NCBI RefSeq assembly: GCF_017912535.1
Contig: NZ_JAERQK010000003.1
Span: 124,001-188,000, forward strand
DNA length: 64,000 bases
Direction: 5' to 3'
Source of the DNA: Motiliproteus sediminis
Lineage (GTDB): Bacteria > Pseudomonadota > Gammaproteobacteria > Pseudomonadales > Balneatricaceae
Below the pieces are notes generated by a model. The model worked only from the letters and a program-made list of their open reading frames with translations. It was not told where the DNA came from and ran no database searches. This document shows positions 16,113 to 24,312 of this stretch, in pieces. Both the position numbers and the translations under genes were made by a program. Position 1 is the first letter of the stretch. Each line of letters opens with the position of its first letter.

Positions 16113-16655
16113 TTAACGAATGCGGATCGTTGTCAGCCAGCGCTGTTGTGGATCGACCGGTTCGATATCCCATTGCCCCAGCGGCGGTTCATGATTCTCC
16201 GGCGGCGACGCCAGCAGATTCAGGTCGACGGCGTTGGCGGTGCCAACAATATGGTCGCCTTGCCAGCTCAGACGGTAGTAGATGCCGTTCCAGAAATCAG
16301 CACCGAACTCGCCCGGGCGCTTGAACAGGAACAGCAGGTCATGCTCCAGCCAGCGCAGGTCATCAGCGCTGATCAGGCGTGGGCTGGCGTAGGGGTAGGG
16401 CAAGTGACACCAGAGCTCTTTACCTTCCAGGCACTTCATCTCTTTCATGGATAGAAAGTGATCGGTAAAGCGGCTGTGATCAAGGTGAAGGCGATACTTG
16501 TACCCTGTTTGCTGGGCAAATAGGTTCAGCGAACCGATGGCGATCGCATCGCCGTGGTTGTCGAGCAACTTGATTGTCAGGGTGCGGTTGTTGTCAGCCT
16601 GACCCGGTGAGGAGAGCAGGCAGAGGAAAAACAGAACGGACGCAAAGCGGAGCAT
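16113..16655 (-). CDS. Exported protein of unknown function upstream of luxP-like
   Basis: A 180-residue protein with a clear signal peptide (MLRFASVLFFLCLLSSPGQA). The mature part holds a single Cys pair (MKCLEGKELWCHLPY) and a sandwich-like run of beta strands ending WDIEPVDPQQRWLTTIRIR. I recognise no family. It lies 80 bases after the flagellin gene and 67 bases before the LuxP-like gene, all on the minus strand, with no strong terminator on either side. AGGA lies upstream of the ATG. It could be a periplasmic accessory of the receptor, but this rests on position alone. Confidence 0.7.
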   Translation of the reverse strand: MLRFASVLFFLCLLSSPGQADNNRTLTIKLLDNHGDAIAIGSLNLFAQQTGYKYRLHLDHSRFTDHFLSMKEMKCLEGKELWCHLPYPYASPRLISADDLRWLEHDLLFLFKRPGEFGADFWNGIYYRLSWQGDHIVGTANAVDLNLLASPPENHEPPLGQWDIEPVDPQQRWLTTIRIR

Positions 16656-16735
16656 GGCAGCGTTCCTGGCAGCATGATGCTCCTAACCTAGCCCCTGACA
16701 GGGATAAAACAATGCTACTTGCGTACCGTTTTTTT

Positions 16736-18535
16736 CTAGCGCAGCAGCTGCAGTACCAGTTCGGGAGCGGCGTTGGCCTGCACCAGCATGGCGTTGCCAG
16801 CCTGCTGGATGATCTGGTTCTTGGTCAGCTCGGCGGTTTCCGCGGCGTAGTCGGTGTCGATGATACGTGAACGACTGGCGCTGACGTTTTCGGAGATGTT
16901 CTGGAGGTTGGCGATGGTGGAATCAAGACGGTTGATGGTGGCACCCAGCTCTGCCCGCCGCGCATCGACTTTGGCCAGCGCCTTGTCGACGGCGATGATG
17001 GCGGCGTCGGCATCGGTGGTGACGTCGAGGCTATTGATCAGCAGGGTGGCCGAGTCCGCCTGTCCGGTGTTGACCGTGATGGTATCGCCCTTGTTCATGC
17101 CGATCTGGAACTCGAACTCGGTCGATGACAACGGCCCTAGCGCCGCGGTTTCGCTGGGGAAGTTGATGGTGACGCCTGTCCATGGTTGCTCTTCGAGGTT
17201 CTCCACGTTGGGCAGCACCGATTCAGCGGTCAGCTCCGGCCCGCCGTCTGCATCGAGACCGCCAATGGCACCGGTATCGTCGTTGGTCAGGTTGGCGATC
17301 GACATTTTGGCTTGCATAAACGTTAAGCCGTCACGTGAGGCACTGCCCGCTGTTCCCGCGCCCTGGCCGTTGAAGTCCTTGATAAAGTTAGCCAGTGCCG
17401 CACCTGCGTTTGCAGCACCGCCCCAGGGGCTGCTGCCGACATTGAGCAGCGCATCGCCGAGGGATTCGGTCGGGTTGGCCGACAGATATTGCATCACCGC
17501 CTTGACCCCATCGGTGACCCCTGCGTTTTTCAACTCGTCATGCAGGTAGGCGACCGCGATGGCCCCGGACGCGTAGGTGCCTGCGGTGGTGCCATCGCCC
17601 AGCTTGTTCAGCAGCGCCTGGTAATCGGCGGTGGTGTCGATAACGTCGCCAGCGTTGTTATCGACGTTGGCAATATCGCTGAGAATGCGTTCGTCCGCGC
17701 CCTGAATAAATTCCGCCGTGCCTTCGGTAAACCAGCCGTTGGTGTCGCTGCGCAGCTGGTTCAGGTTCATGGTGCGGGCCATCACCGCGTGTACCATTTC
17801 GTGGGCGATAATGCGGTCACTGTAGAGCGGACCGGTGCCACCGTTGGGCAGATTGGGCGGGGTGAAACTGTCGCGGTCCAGCTGCAGCGTTTGCGACACC
17901 AGCGTGGAGCCGACAAAGCCGCTGGCGACCTGAGCCAGCACGCCGTCGGTGGTGATATCGGTAATCTCCACATCGAGAGCCGGTCCGCCGCTGGCACTGA
18001 TGCCGTAGAACTGGCTTATCCGATCTACCGCTTCGCCAATCCAGTAGCTTTTCAGTCCTTCGACAATACCGGCCTTGGTGGGATCGGTGATCTGCCCGGC
18101 ACCGCCAAACAGCTTGGTTTTGCCGAAGCTGGTGGTGGCCGAGATGCGTGATATCTCCTCCACCAGCTGATCGATCTCTTTCTGGATATTGGCGCGGTCA
18201 CCGTCACTCATGCCACCGGTGTTGGCGGCTTGAACGGACAGTTCCCGAATCCGTTGCAGGTTGTTGGTGACTTCGCCCAGAGCACCCTCTGCCACCTGCA
18301 TCATGGAGATGGCATCGTTGGCGTTACGTGCGGCCTGATCCAAGCCGCGAATCTGGGTGGTCATGCGGTTGGCAATCGCCAACCCCGCGGCATCATCCCG
18401 GGCGCTGTTGACGCGCAGACCGGAATTGAGACGCTCGATGGAGCCGGCAATGGCGTTGCCGGATTCACGCAGCTGACGCTGGCCAAAGAGCGATGCGAGG
18501 TTGGTGTTTATGATCAACGGGCTATCCACTGCCAA
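16736..18535 (-). CDS. Flagellin with zinc-metalloprotease insert (flagellinolysin)
   Basis: 599 residues from the first usable codon. Residues 7-145 are a standard flagellin N-terminal D0/D1 region ([35 protein letters not shown]) and 500-599 the C-terminal one ([31 protein letters not shown]). The middle carries a gluzincin protease: HEMVH at 245-249 for zinc and catalysis, and [10 protein letters not shown] with Glu271 as probable third zinc ligand. Proteolytic flagellins of this kind are known as flagellinolysins and assemble into enzymatically active filaments. No ATG is in frame: TTG 18535, GTG 18529 and TTG 18517 are the choices. The FliA promoter just upstream favours 18517, which gives [10 protein letters not shown]. 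No other flagellar gene is adjacent. Confidence 0.9.
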   Translation of the reverse strand: MAVDSPLIINTNLASLFGQRQLRESGNAIAGSIERLNSGLRVNSARDDAAGLAIANRMTTQIRGLDQAARNANDAISMMQVAEGALGEVTNNLQRIRELSVQAANTGGMSDGDRANIQKEIDQLVEEISRISATTSFGKTKLFGGAGQITDPTKAGIVEGLKSYWIGEAVDRISQFYGISASGGPALDVEITDITTDGVLAQVASGFVGSTLVSQTLQLDRDSFTPPNLPNGGTGPLYSDRIIAHEMVHAVMARTMNLNQLRSDTNGWFTEGTAEFIQGADERILSDIANVDNNAGDVIDTTADYQALLNKLGDGTTAGTYASGAIAVAYLHDELKNAGVTDGVKAVMQYLSANPTESLGDALLNVGSSPWGGAANAGAALANFIKDFNGQGAGTAGSASRDGLTFMQAKMSIANLTNDDTGAIGGLDADGGPELTAESVLPNVENLEEQPWTGVTINFPSETAALGPLSSTEFEFQIGMNKGDTITVNTGQADSATLLINSLDVTTDADAAIIAVDKALAKVDARRAELGATINRLDSTIANLQNISENVSASRSRIIDTDYAAETAELTKNQIIQQAGNAMLVQANAAPELVLQLLR

Positions 18536-18550
18536 ATACAGTTAGTGCAG

Positions 18551-18577
18551 TTAACGGCCGTCAACCGATTGGCTTTA
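18551..18577 (-). promoter_or_regulatory. Sigma-28 (FliA) promoter of the flagellin gene
   Basis: On the minus strand: TAAA, exactly 15 bases, then GCCGTTAA. This matches the FliA form TAAA-N15-GCCGATAA with one mismatch in the -10 box. The expected RNA start near 18544 leaves only 9-27 bases before the candidate start codons. Confidence 0.75.
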
Positions 18578-18718
18578 GGTTAATTTTGCGTATATGCAGG
18601 TATTGATATTTGATTGATTAATCGCTTTCGCGACCAAAGTTGCACTGCTGCCGGTTGGGCATAACCAACCTAAATGGTAGGATATGGTCTGAGTGTTGAA
18701 CTGACAGGAGCTGTTCTG

Positions 18719-18895
18719 ATGACGCCGATTGTTGAAAAGCCTGAACCGCCCGCGCCGCATGAATGTTGTGGTGGTGGCAGTTGCTGTCCCTGTGTCTGGG
18801 ATCGCTATTACGACGAGCTGGCGGCGTGGCGCGAACAGCAGGCCGCGCAAGCAGAGGCGTCAGCACCGGTGACCAGCAACGATTCCGCCGCCTGA
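18719..18895 (+). CDS. Small oxidoreductase-like domain protein
   Basis: A 58-residue protein whose N-terminal half is the cysteine-rich motif of the oxidoreductase-like family (PF09791 type): EKPEPPAPHECCGGGSCCPC followed by VWDRYYDELAAWREQ. Five cysteines in ten residues suggest a metal or Fe-S site. In eukaryotes this motif begins larger redox proteins; in bacteria it usually stands alone and has no known job. AGGAG lies 8 bases before the ATG. The tail is Ala/Ser-rich and probably unstructured. Confidence 0.75.
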   Translation: MTPIVEKPEPPAPHECCGGGSCCPCVWDRYYDELAAWREQQAAQAEASAPVTSNDSAA

Positions 18896-18899
18896 TCGC

Positions 18900-19493
18900 T
18901 CAGGGCCTGACTTCGATATACACCGGTGCGCCCTGCTGCCAGCTGGGCAGGTAGTGGCGCCCCTGATAGCGCATGTAATCCACCCCCTCGATGGTAACCG
19001 GCTCGGCCGCGGCCGGTAGTTCGCTGATGACCCGTTCCGGCGCTGGCCTGACAAAGCGCGGATCATCGATGATCCGGTAGTTGCGTGCCGCCTGGTTCCA
19101 GGCATACCAAACCCCGCCGAACTCGTAGTAGGTACCGCCATCGACGTCGATGGTGTGGTATCCCGCGGGTAGCTGCTCGATCACTTGGCCCACCGGTGGT
19201 CGCACCACCATATAACCGCCCCGGTCGGGCCGGAAATAGAGTCCCTGACTGAGGTAATAGTGGTCGCCCTGAATCACGATGCGGACCGCGGATTCGGGCA
19301 GATGAGACCAGCGCGGGTAGTGATAGCCGGGGCGGTGGTAACCGTAGCGGCGGTACCAACGGTGGTCATCCCAACGGGGATCGTTGTAGTTGGGGTGGCG
19401 GCGATGGTCGTCACTGGCCTTCGCGTCCGGCACGCTGACGTGGGCTGTCAGCATCAGCACGGCCATAACTAGCGATGTAATGGTTGGCGTCAT
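18900..19493 (-). CDS. DUF6515-like exported protein
   Basis: About 197 residues with a signal peptide from the ATG at 19493 (MTPTITSLVMAVLMLTAHVSV). A His/Arg/Tyr-rich stretch follows (DDHRRHPNYNDPRWDDH, YHRPGYHYPRWSHL), then a beta-rich region with repeated patterns around VIEQLPAGYHTI, GGTYYEFGGVWY and VDYMRYQGRHYL. This fits the DUF6515 type of periplasmic or outer-membrane-associated proteins. The His-rich segment might bind metal. Function unknown. The ribosome site is weak. Confidence 0.65.
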   Translation of the reverse strand: MTPTITSLVMAVLMLTAHVSVPDAKASDDHRRHPNYNDPRWDDHRWYRRYGYHRPGYHYPRWSHLPESAVRIVIQGDHYYLSQGLYFRPDRGGYMVVRPPVGQVIEQLPAGYHTIDVDGGTYYEFGGVWYAWNQAARNYRIIDDPRFVRPAPERVISELPAAAEPVTIEGVDYMRYQGRHYLPSWQQGAPVYIEVRP

Positions 19494-19627
19494 GGGGCGT
19501 TGTTTCCATGTTCGGTATACCGGTAAGACCGGATTTTGGGGGCCGCGTTCCGATCCAGCTTCGGAGCTTGAGTCTAACCCGTGGGGTGCCGATAATGCGC
19601 GAGCCAATCAAGCGGAGCACACGAGCA

Positions 19628-20272
19628 ATGATCAAATCCCTGCAGCAGGCCCTGGAGCAGCGTTACGCCACCAAAGTGTTCGATCCCAGCGGTGCAGCCG
19701 ATGAAGCCAAGATTGAAATCCTGGTTGAAACCCTGCGTCTGGCACCATCCTCGATTAATAGCCAGCCCTGGCACCTTTATCTGATCACCAGTGCCGGGGA
19801 AAAAGCACGTATTGCAGACGCGGCCTGGGATGCCAATAAACCCAAGTTCAGGGATAGCTCGCACCTGTTTCTGTTCTGCGCCAAGACCCGTTTTGGCGCG
19901 GACGAGGTGCGAGAGATAGAACAACTGGCGGCGGATGTGCGCGGTGTTGCGGTGAACGAAGAGCGGGTGGCGATGATGACGGCGTACGTCAACACCATGA
20001 CCGATGCCGAACGGCTGGAGTGGATGAAGAAACAGGTGTACCTGATGTTTGGCCAGTTCCTGCTCTCCTGCGCGCTGCTGGACCTGGATGCTTGCCCGGT
20101 GGAAGGGTTCCTGCCGGAAAAAATGGATGAGCTGATGGCGCTCAAGGCGCGTGGCTTGACCTCGGTGGTGGTGGGTGTGGTCGGCCAGCGCTCCACCGAT
20201 GACTTCAACAGCCTCGACAAGGCCGCCAAGGTGCGTTTCCAGCGCGAGCAGCTGGTAACCGAAGTTCGCTAA
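19628..20272 (+). CDS. NfsB-like NAD(P)H nitroreductase
   Basis: A 214-residue flavoprotein of the oxygen-insensitive nitroreductase family, reducing nitroaromatics and quinones with FMN. It tracks E. coli NfsB closely: ALEQRYATKVFDPSG at the N-terminus, LRLAPSSINSQPWHLYLI (FMN contact), WMKKQVYLMFGQFLLSCALL, LDACPVEGF and KARGLTSVVVGVVGQRS near the end. The ATG at 19628 is the start that aligns with NfsB; an upstream in-frame start adds a non-matching tail. The length matches the family (217 in E. coli). Confidence 0.87.
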   Translation: MIKSLQQALEQRYATKVFDPSGAADEAKIEILVETLRLAPSSINSQPWHLYLITSAGEKARIADAAWDANKPKFRDSSHLFLFCAKTRFGADEVREIEQLAADVRGVAVNEERVAMMTAYVNTMTDAERLEWMKKQVYLMFGQFLLSCALLDLDACPVEGFLPEKMDELMALKARGLTSVVVGVVGQRSTDDFNSLDKAAKVRFQREQLVTEVR

Positions 20273-20303
20273 TCCGCACCCCCGAACCTAAATAACAGGC
20301 CCG

Positions 20304-21173
20304 TCAGCCGCGTCGGCGGGCCTCGATCACCAGCAGAATTCCGCCCAGAATCAGCAGTGATGCCAGCACCAGCCGCAGGGTCAGGGGCTCGCTGACCAGT
20401 ACCACTCCGCCCAATGCCGCCAGTACCGGCACCAACAGTTGCAGCACTGCGGCCTGGGTCGGCGTCAATGAGGGCAACACCCGGTACCAGATGGCGTACC
20501 CGATCCCGGAGGTGATGGCGCCCGAGGCGGCCGCCAGCAGAAAGCTACGTTCCGACAGCCGCGGCTGGTCGATCATGATTACCGCCGCCAGCAACAGCAC
20601 CACCATCGGTACCGTGCGGGTGAAGTTGAACGCGGTATCCGTCAGCGGTGACGAGGAGCCGCGCCCGATCAGGGTGTAAAACCCCCAGGCGATACCGGCC
20701 AGTGCCATCAGAACGAAGCCGAACGGATCGGGCGCATCGATGCCGGGCAGCATCAGGTAGACGAACCCGGCAAATGCCAACGCCACGCCCAGCCACTCCA
20801 GCCGCCGCAGCCGGTGACCGCTTAACAGACTGGCCAGAATGATGGTCAGCTGCACCGCACCGAACAGAATCACTGCCCCGGTACCGGTGGCCAGCGAGAC
20901 ATAGGCATAGGAGAAGCAGGCCGCGTAGGCGAACAGCATCAGACCGCCGTGCCAACTGCCACGGCCGCGCGGGGCTCTGTCGTCGCGTTGACTCAACCGC
21001 ACCAGCAACAGCAGCATCAGGCTGCCCGCCACCAGCCGCACCGCGGTGAAACTGGCAGGGTCGGTGCTGCCATCCTCCAGCCCCAGTCGCCCCAGCACCG
21101 AATTGGCGGCGAAGGCGATCAGGGCCGCGACGATCAGCAGTAGGATCCGTGGTTGCAGAGCGGCGGTGGTCAT
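20304..21173 (-). CDS. EamA/DMT-family membrane transporter
   Basis: A 289-residue protein with about ten hydrophobic segments arranged as two EamA repeats: AFAANSVLGRLGLEDG in the first and LMALAGIAWGFYTLIGRGSS in the second. Drug/metabolite exporters of this family usually export amino acids or metabolites. It begins 10 bases after the trpB2-like gene on the same strand, so the two are very likely co-transcribed, hinting at a role linked to tryptophan or indole compounds (inference). The tail is basic (IEARRRG). Confidence 0.85.
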   Translation of the reverse strand: MTTAALQPRILLLIVAALIAFAANSVLGRLGLEDGSTDPASFTAVRLVAGSLMLLLLVRLSQRDDRAPRGRGSWHGGLMLFAYAACFSYAYVSLATGTGAVILFGAVQLTIILASLLSGHRLRRLEWLGVALAFAGFVYLMLPGIDAPDPFGFVLMALAGIAWGFYTLIGRGSSSPLTDTAFNFTRTVPMVVLLLAAVIMIDQPRLSERSFLLAAASGAITSGIGYAIWYRVLPSLTPTQAAVLQLLVPVLAALGGVVLVSEPLTLRLVLASLLILGGILLVIEARRRG

Positions 21174-21183
21174 GGGGACTCCC

Positions 21184-22548
21184 TTAGCCGCTCACCTTGG
21201 GCAGTTCGGCGAGCGCCTGCTGGAGCAGGTTTTCGTCGTAGGTGATGTCATTGAGATTACCGGCAAAGTAATCGGTATAGGCCTGCATGTCGAAGTGACC
21301 GTGACCGGAGAGGCAGAACAGAATGGTGCGCTCCTCGCCTTTGGCCTTGGCATCCAGCGCTTCGTCGATCGCCGCACGCACGGCGTGGGAAGACTCCGGT
21401 GCCGGTACGATCCCTTCGGCGCGGGCGAACTGCACCGCCGCTTCGAAACAACGGGTTTGCGGCAACGCCACCGCTTCCAGCAGTCCCAGCTCCTTGGCGT
21501 GGCTCACTAGCGGTGACATGCCGTGGTAGCGCAGCCCGCCGGCATGAAAGCCGGGGGGCATGAAGCTATTACCCAGGGTGTGCATCTTGGTCAGCGGGGT
21601 GAGGTGGGCAGTGTCGCCAAAATCGTAGGCGAAGGTGCCGCGGGTGAGGGTGGGGCAGGCGGCCGGTTCGGCGGCGACGATGCGGGTGTTTTTACCTTCA
21701 CGCAGGTTGCGACCGATATACGGGAACGCCAGTCCGGCAAAGTTGGAGCCACCGCCGGCACAGCCGATCACCACGTCCGGATCGGCATCGGCCATCACCA
21801 TCTGTTCCATCGCTTCGAGGCCGATCACGGTCTGGTGCAGCATCACGTGATTGAGCACCGAACCGAGGGCGTACTTGGTATCGTCGCGCTGGGCGGCCAG
21901 TTCCACCGCTTCGGAGATGGCGATCCCCAGGGAGCCGCGGCTCTGTGGATCGGCGGCGAGGATGGCGCGACCGGCGGCGGTTTCCATCGACGGTGAGGGC
22001 ACGCAACGGGCTCCGTAGGTTTCCATCAGCGCGCGGCGATAGGGCTTCTGGTTGTAGGAGACCTTGACCATGTAGACGTCGACGTCGAGGCCGTAGAGCG
22101 AGGCGGCGAACGCCAGCGATGAGCCCCATTGACCGGCGCCGGTTTCGGTGGTCAGCTTGTTGATGCCCGCTTCCTTGTTGTAGAACGCCTGCGGCACCGC
22201 GGTGTTGGGCTTGTGGGAGCCGGACGGGCTGACCCCTTCGTACTTGTAGAAGATCTTGGCGCTGGTACCCAGCGCCTTCTCCAGCCGGCGGGCACGGTAG
22301 AGCGGCGCCGGGCGCCACTGGCGGTAGACCTCGCGCACCGGCTCCGGGATCTCCACTTCCCGTTCGGTGGTCACCTCCTGCTCGATCAACGCATCGACAA
22401 ACAGCGGCGACAGGTCGGCGCCGCTGACCGGCTGCTGCGTGCCGGGGTGTAATACCGGAGCCGGCGCTTGCGGCAGGTCGGCGACGATGTTGTACCAGTG
22501 GCGCGGAATACGGTTTTCGGGGAGCAGGTATTTGACGCTGTCGTTCAT
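21184..22548 (-). CDS. TrpB2-type PLP enzyme (tryptophan synthase beta-like)
   Basis: 454 residues of the TrpB2 branch (TIGR01415 type), longer than ordinary TrpB. The PLP lysine is Lys113 in SGSHKPNTA, and the phosphate loop is IGCAGGGSNFAGLAFPY. TrpB2 proteins make tryptophan from indole and serine (or phosphoserine) without needing TrpA; here no trpA, trpB or other trp gene is near. The ATG at 22548 has AAGGA upstream, and the longer frame to 22671 does not match the family. It could act in indole salvage. It shares a transcript with an EamA transporter gene. Confidence 0.88.
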   Translation of the reverse strand: MNDSVKYLLPENRIPRHWYNIVADLPQAPAPVLHPGTQQPVSGADLSPLFVDALIEQEVTTEREVEIPEPVREVYRQWRPAPLYRARRLEKALGTSAKIFYKYEGVSPSGSHKPNTAVPQAFYNKEAGINKLTTETGAGQWGSSLAFAASLYGLDVDVYMVKVSYNQKPYRRALMETYGARCVPSPSMETAAGRAILAADPQSRGSLGIAISEAVELAAQRDDTKYALGSVLNHVMLHQTVIGLEAMEQMVMADADPDVVIGCAGGGSNFAGLAFPYIGRNLREGKNTRIVAAEPAACPTLTRGTFAYDFGDTAHLTPLTKMHTLGNSFMPPGFHAGGLRYHGMSPLVSHAKELGLLEAVALPQTRCFEAAVQFARAEGIVPAPESSHAVRAAIDEALDAKAKGEERTILFCLSGHGHFDMQAYTDYFAGNLNDITYDENLLQQALAELPKVSG

Positions 22549-22687
22549 TTCGGGTCCTTGCTGGGTACTAAGGGGCTTACACCCCGAAGGTCTAATCGAT
22601 TGTTTTAGAAGTCCTGACCCGGTGACGTTAGCAGAGTTGAAGAAGCAGCGGCAATGGCTCTTGGGTAGCAAATTGTAACGACGGTCA

Positions 22688-22721
22688 CCGTCCAGCCCTG
22701 GCTGGATGCGGGGCTGGACGG
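22688..22721 (-). terminator. Hairpin after the Cys-rich hypothetical gene
   Basis: An 11-bp perfect stem, CCGTCCAGCCC/GGGCTGGACGG, lies 6 bases past the stop at 22728. There is no T run, so termination is only suspected. Confidence 0.45.
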
Positions 22722-22727
22722 CGGCCG

Positions 22728-23258
22728 CTACGGGGTCTTTTTACGCTTCTTGCCGGTGCGCTTGTTGTTGCCGTCGCAGTCGCACTCGTCGCGTACTTCG
22801 TCCGGGTCGCGGATGACCGGCACGCTGGGTGGCGGTAGTGCGGTGGTTCCCGGCGTGCAGATGCCTTTGATGCGTGTGGTGGTTAGCAGATAAGACCCGG
22901 CGAGTATCGCCTTGCCGCCATCGTTGTAGGTAAAACAGGTGCGAAAGGCTACCCGGCGCTCCGTGCGCAGGGCGTCTTCCGGGTCAACCGATTCGCTGCA
23001 ACCACAACCTTTACCGCAACCCAGCTCTTCACGCTTGGGGTGGTCTTTAATGGCGCGGGCAATAGCACTGGCGAAAGCGTCGCGCATCTCCGGATGGGGA
23101 TAGATGTTGTAGATACCGCTGGGGTCGTCTTCGGTCGGAACCGGATAAGTGCGGACGATGTCATCATCGCCCTTGCCGGGACAGTTGGTTGTGGTTTCGA
23201 AACGGGGATCGGACAGTTGGTAAATAATGACCGTACAGTCCTCTGCCGAGCAAGCCAT
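22728..23258 (-). CDS. Cysteine-rich hypothetical protein, 176 residues
   Basis: A strong ribosome site (AGGAGGG) precedes the ATG at 23258. The protein has a mixed alpha/beta N-terminal half and a central Cys cluster, ELGCGKGCGCSES, that could hold a metal, plus CDCDGNNKRTGKKRKKTP at the basic C-terminus. There is no signal peptide, so it is probably cytoplasmic. I do not recognise the family. The next gene on the strand is trpB2-like, 179 bases on, with a hairpin between. Confidence 0.65.
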   Translation of the reverse strand: MACSAEDCTVIIYQLSDPRFETTTNCPGKGDDDIVRTYPVPTEDDPSGIYNIYPHPEMRDAFASAIARAIKDHPKREELGCGKGCGCSESVDPEDALRTERRVAFRTCFTYNDGGKAILAGSYLLTTTRIKGICTPGTTALPPPSVPVIRDPDEVRDECDCDGNNKRTGKKRKKTP

Positions 23259-23349
23259 GGTCAGCCCTCCTGTCGGGTGTGGTGCCACTAATCATAGTTG
23301 CACCAGATCAGGCGGTTGGGGTCGGATTCAAACGGTCGTGTAGATCGCG

Positions 23350-24138
23350 TCAGACCCAGCCGAACAGGTCGTGGACGAAGAAGATTACTATCTCGATGGC
23401 GATCAACCAGATGATGATCCACTCCAGAAACGATGAGTGACCATGTTTCTGCTCTTCCGCCAGCATCGCCAGCACGTCGCCCAGGGTATCCAGCTTGTGC
23501 TGGATCAGGGTCACCCGCGGTTCCAGTTCCAGATAGCCGGCGGTGTTGTCGTAATAGGGCTGCAGCTCCGGGTACTCCCAGAAAAAATCGGGCGTATCAA
23601 GCAGGTCAAAGCGGAGCACGATATCGGTTTTGAACTGATGGATACGACCGCGCCAGCGCGCCAGTGATTTGCGCCCCATACGGATGCGACCGCGTTGGGC
23701 GAGTTCGTTGGTGAGCTGTTGCGATTCCAGCATCATCCCCTTAGCCCCCTCCTCAAAACTGGCCAGCTTGCAGCTTTGGGCGATGGCGTGGCTGACCGCT
23801 ACCCGCTGCAGCAGGTGGTCTTGATCCAGCAGAATATGATCTTCATGGACTCGGAACTGCTCACCCTGATGGCAGCTGAAGTGGTCCAGTTCAGGGCGCG
23901 GCAGCGGCCGTATGCAGACCGGCTCCAGCCAGCTCCAGGGATGCTCCAGCGGCTCGTGGCTCCAGACCACCAGCGTGCCATAACCGAAGATGATGTACTC
24001 GCCCTCGGGGCGCACCAGATGCCAGCTGCCCCGGCTTCGGGTTGCCTGATGGGTGGCCATCAGGGCGGGCAGCAGGTCGGGATCAAAGTCCTGGGCGATG
24101 CAGGCCGCCAGCACGAAACGGGGGGTAGGTGCGGTCAT
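23350..24138 (-). CDS. RMND1/YagE (DUF155) family protein
   Basis: 262 residues of the DUF155 family, which includes yeast Rmd1/Sif2 and the mitochondrial RMND1 that supports translation. Typical parts are EYIIFGYGTLVVWSH near residue 47, the HAIAQSCKLASFEEGA helix, a helical middle (FKTDIVLRFDLLDTPDFFWEYPELQPYY in spirit), LIQHKLDTLGDVLAML, and a single C-terminal membrane helix (LEWIIIWLIAIEIVIFFVH) that anchors it in the inner membrane. Bacterial members have no proven role. It stands alone between divergent or distant genes. Confidence 0.85.
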   Translation of the reverse strand: MTAPTPRFVLAACIAQDFDPDLLPALMATHQATRSRGSWHLVRPEGEYIIFGYGTLVVWSHEPLEHPWSWLEPVCIRPLPRPELDHFSCHQGEQFRVHEDHILLDQDHLLQRVAVSHAIAQSCKLASFEEGAKGMMLESQQLTNELAQRGRIRMGRKSLARWRGRIHQFKTDIVLRFDLLDTPDFFWEYPELQPYYDNTAGYLELEPRVTLIQHKLDTLGDVLAMLAEEQKHGHSSFLEWIIIWLIAIEIVIFFVHDLFGWV

Positions 24139-24312
24139 GGTATCGATCCTCGAGCCTGTCGCGCGGCGCTATTATGGGGAGTGCAATCGGCGCGATTATG
24201 CGCCTGTCTGCCGTTATCCGGGAGTAGTGTCTGGAAATAAATTTGCCCTTCCGGACCAGCGCGATAAGCTCAACCATTCACAGGTTATAACAACTATCCG
24301 TGGGAGCCTGGC

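Noticed and set aside
18575-18850. Minus-strand ORF between flagellin and the small Cys-rich gene
   Set aside because: It overlaps the FliA promoter and the opposite gene, and its product looks random.
22549-22687. Trp-type attenuator ahead of trpB2-like gene
   Set aside because: No leader peptide with Trp codons and no competing stems are visible.
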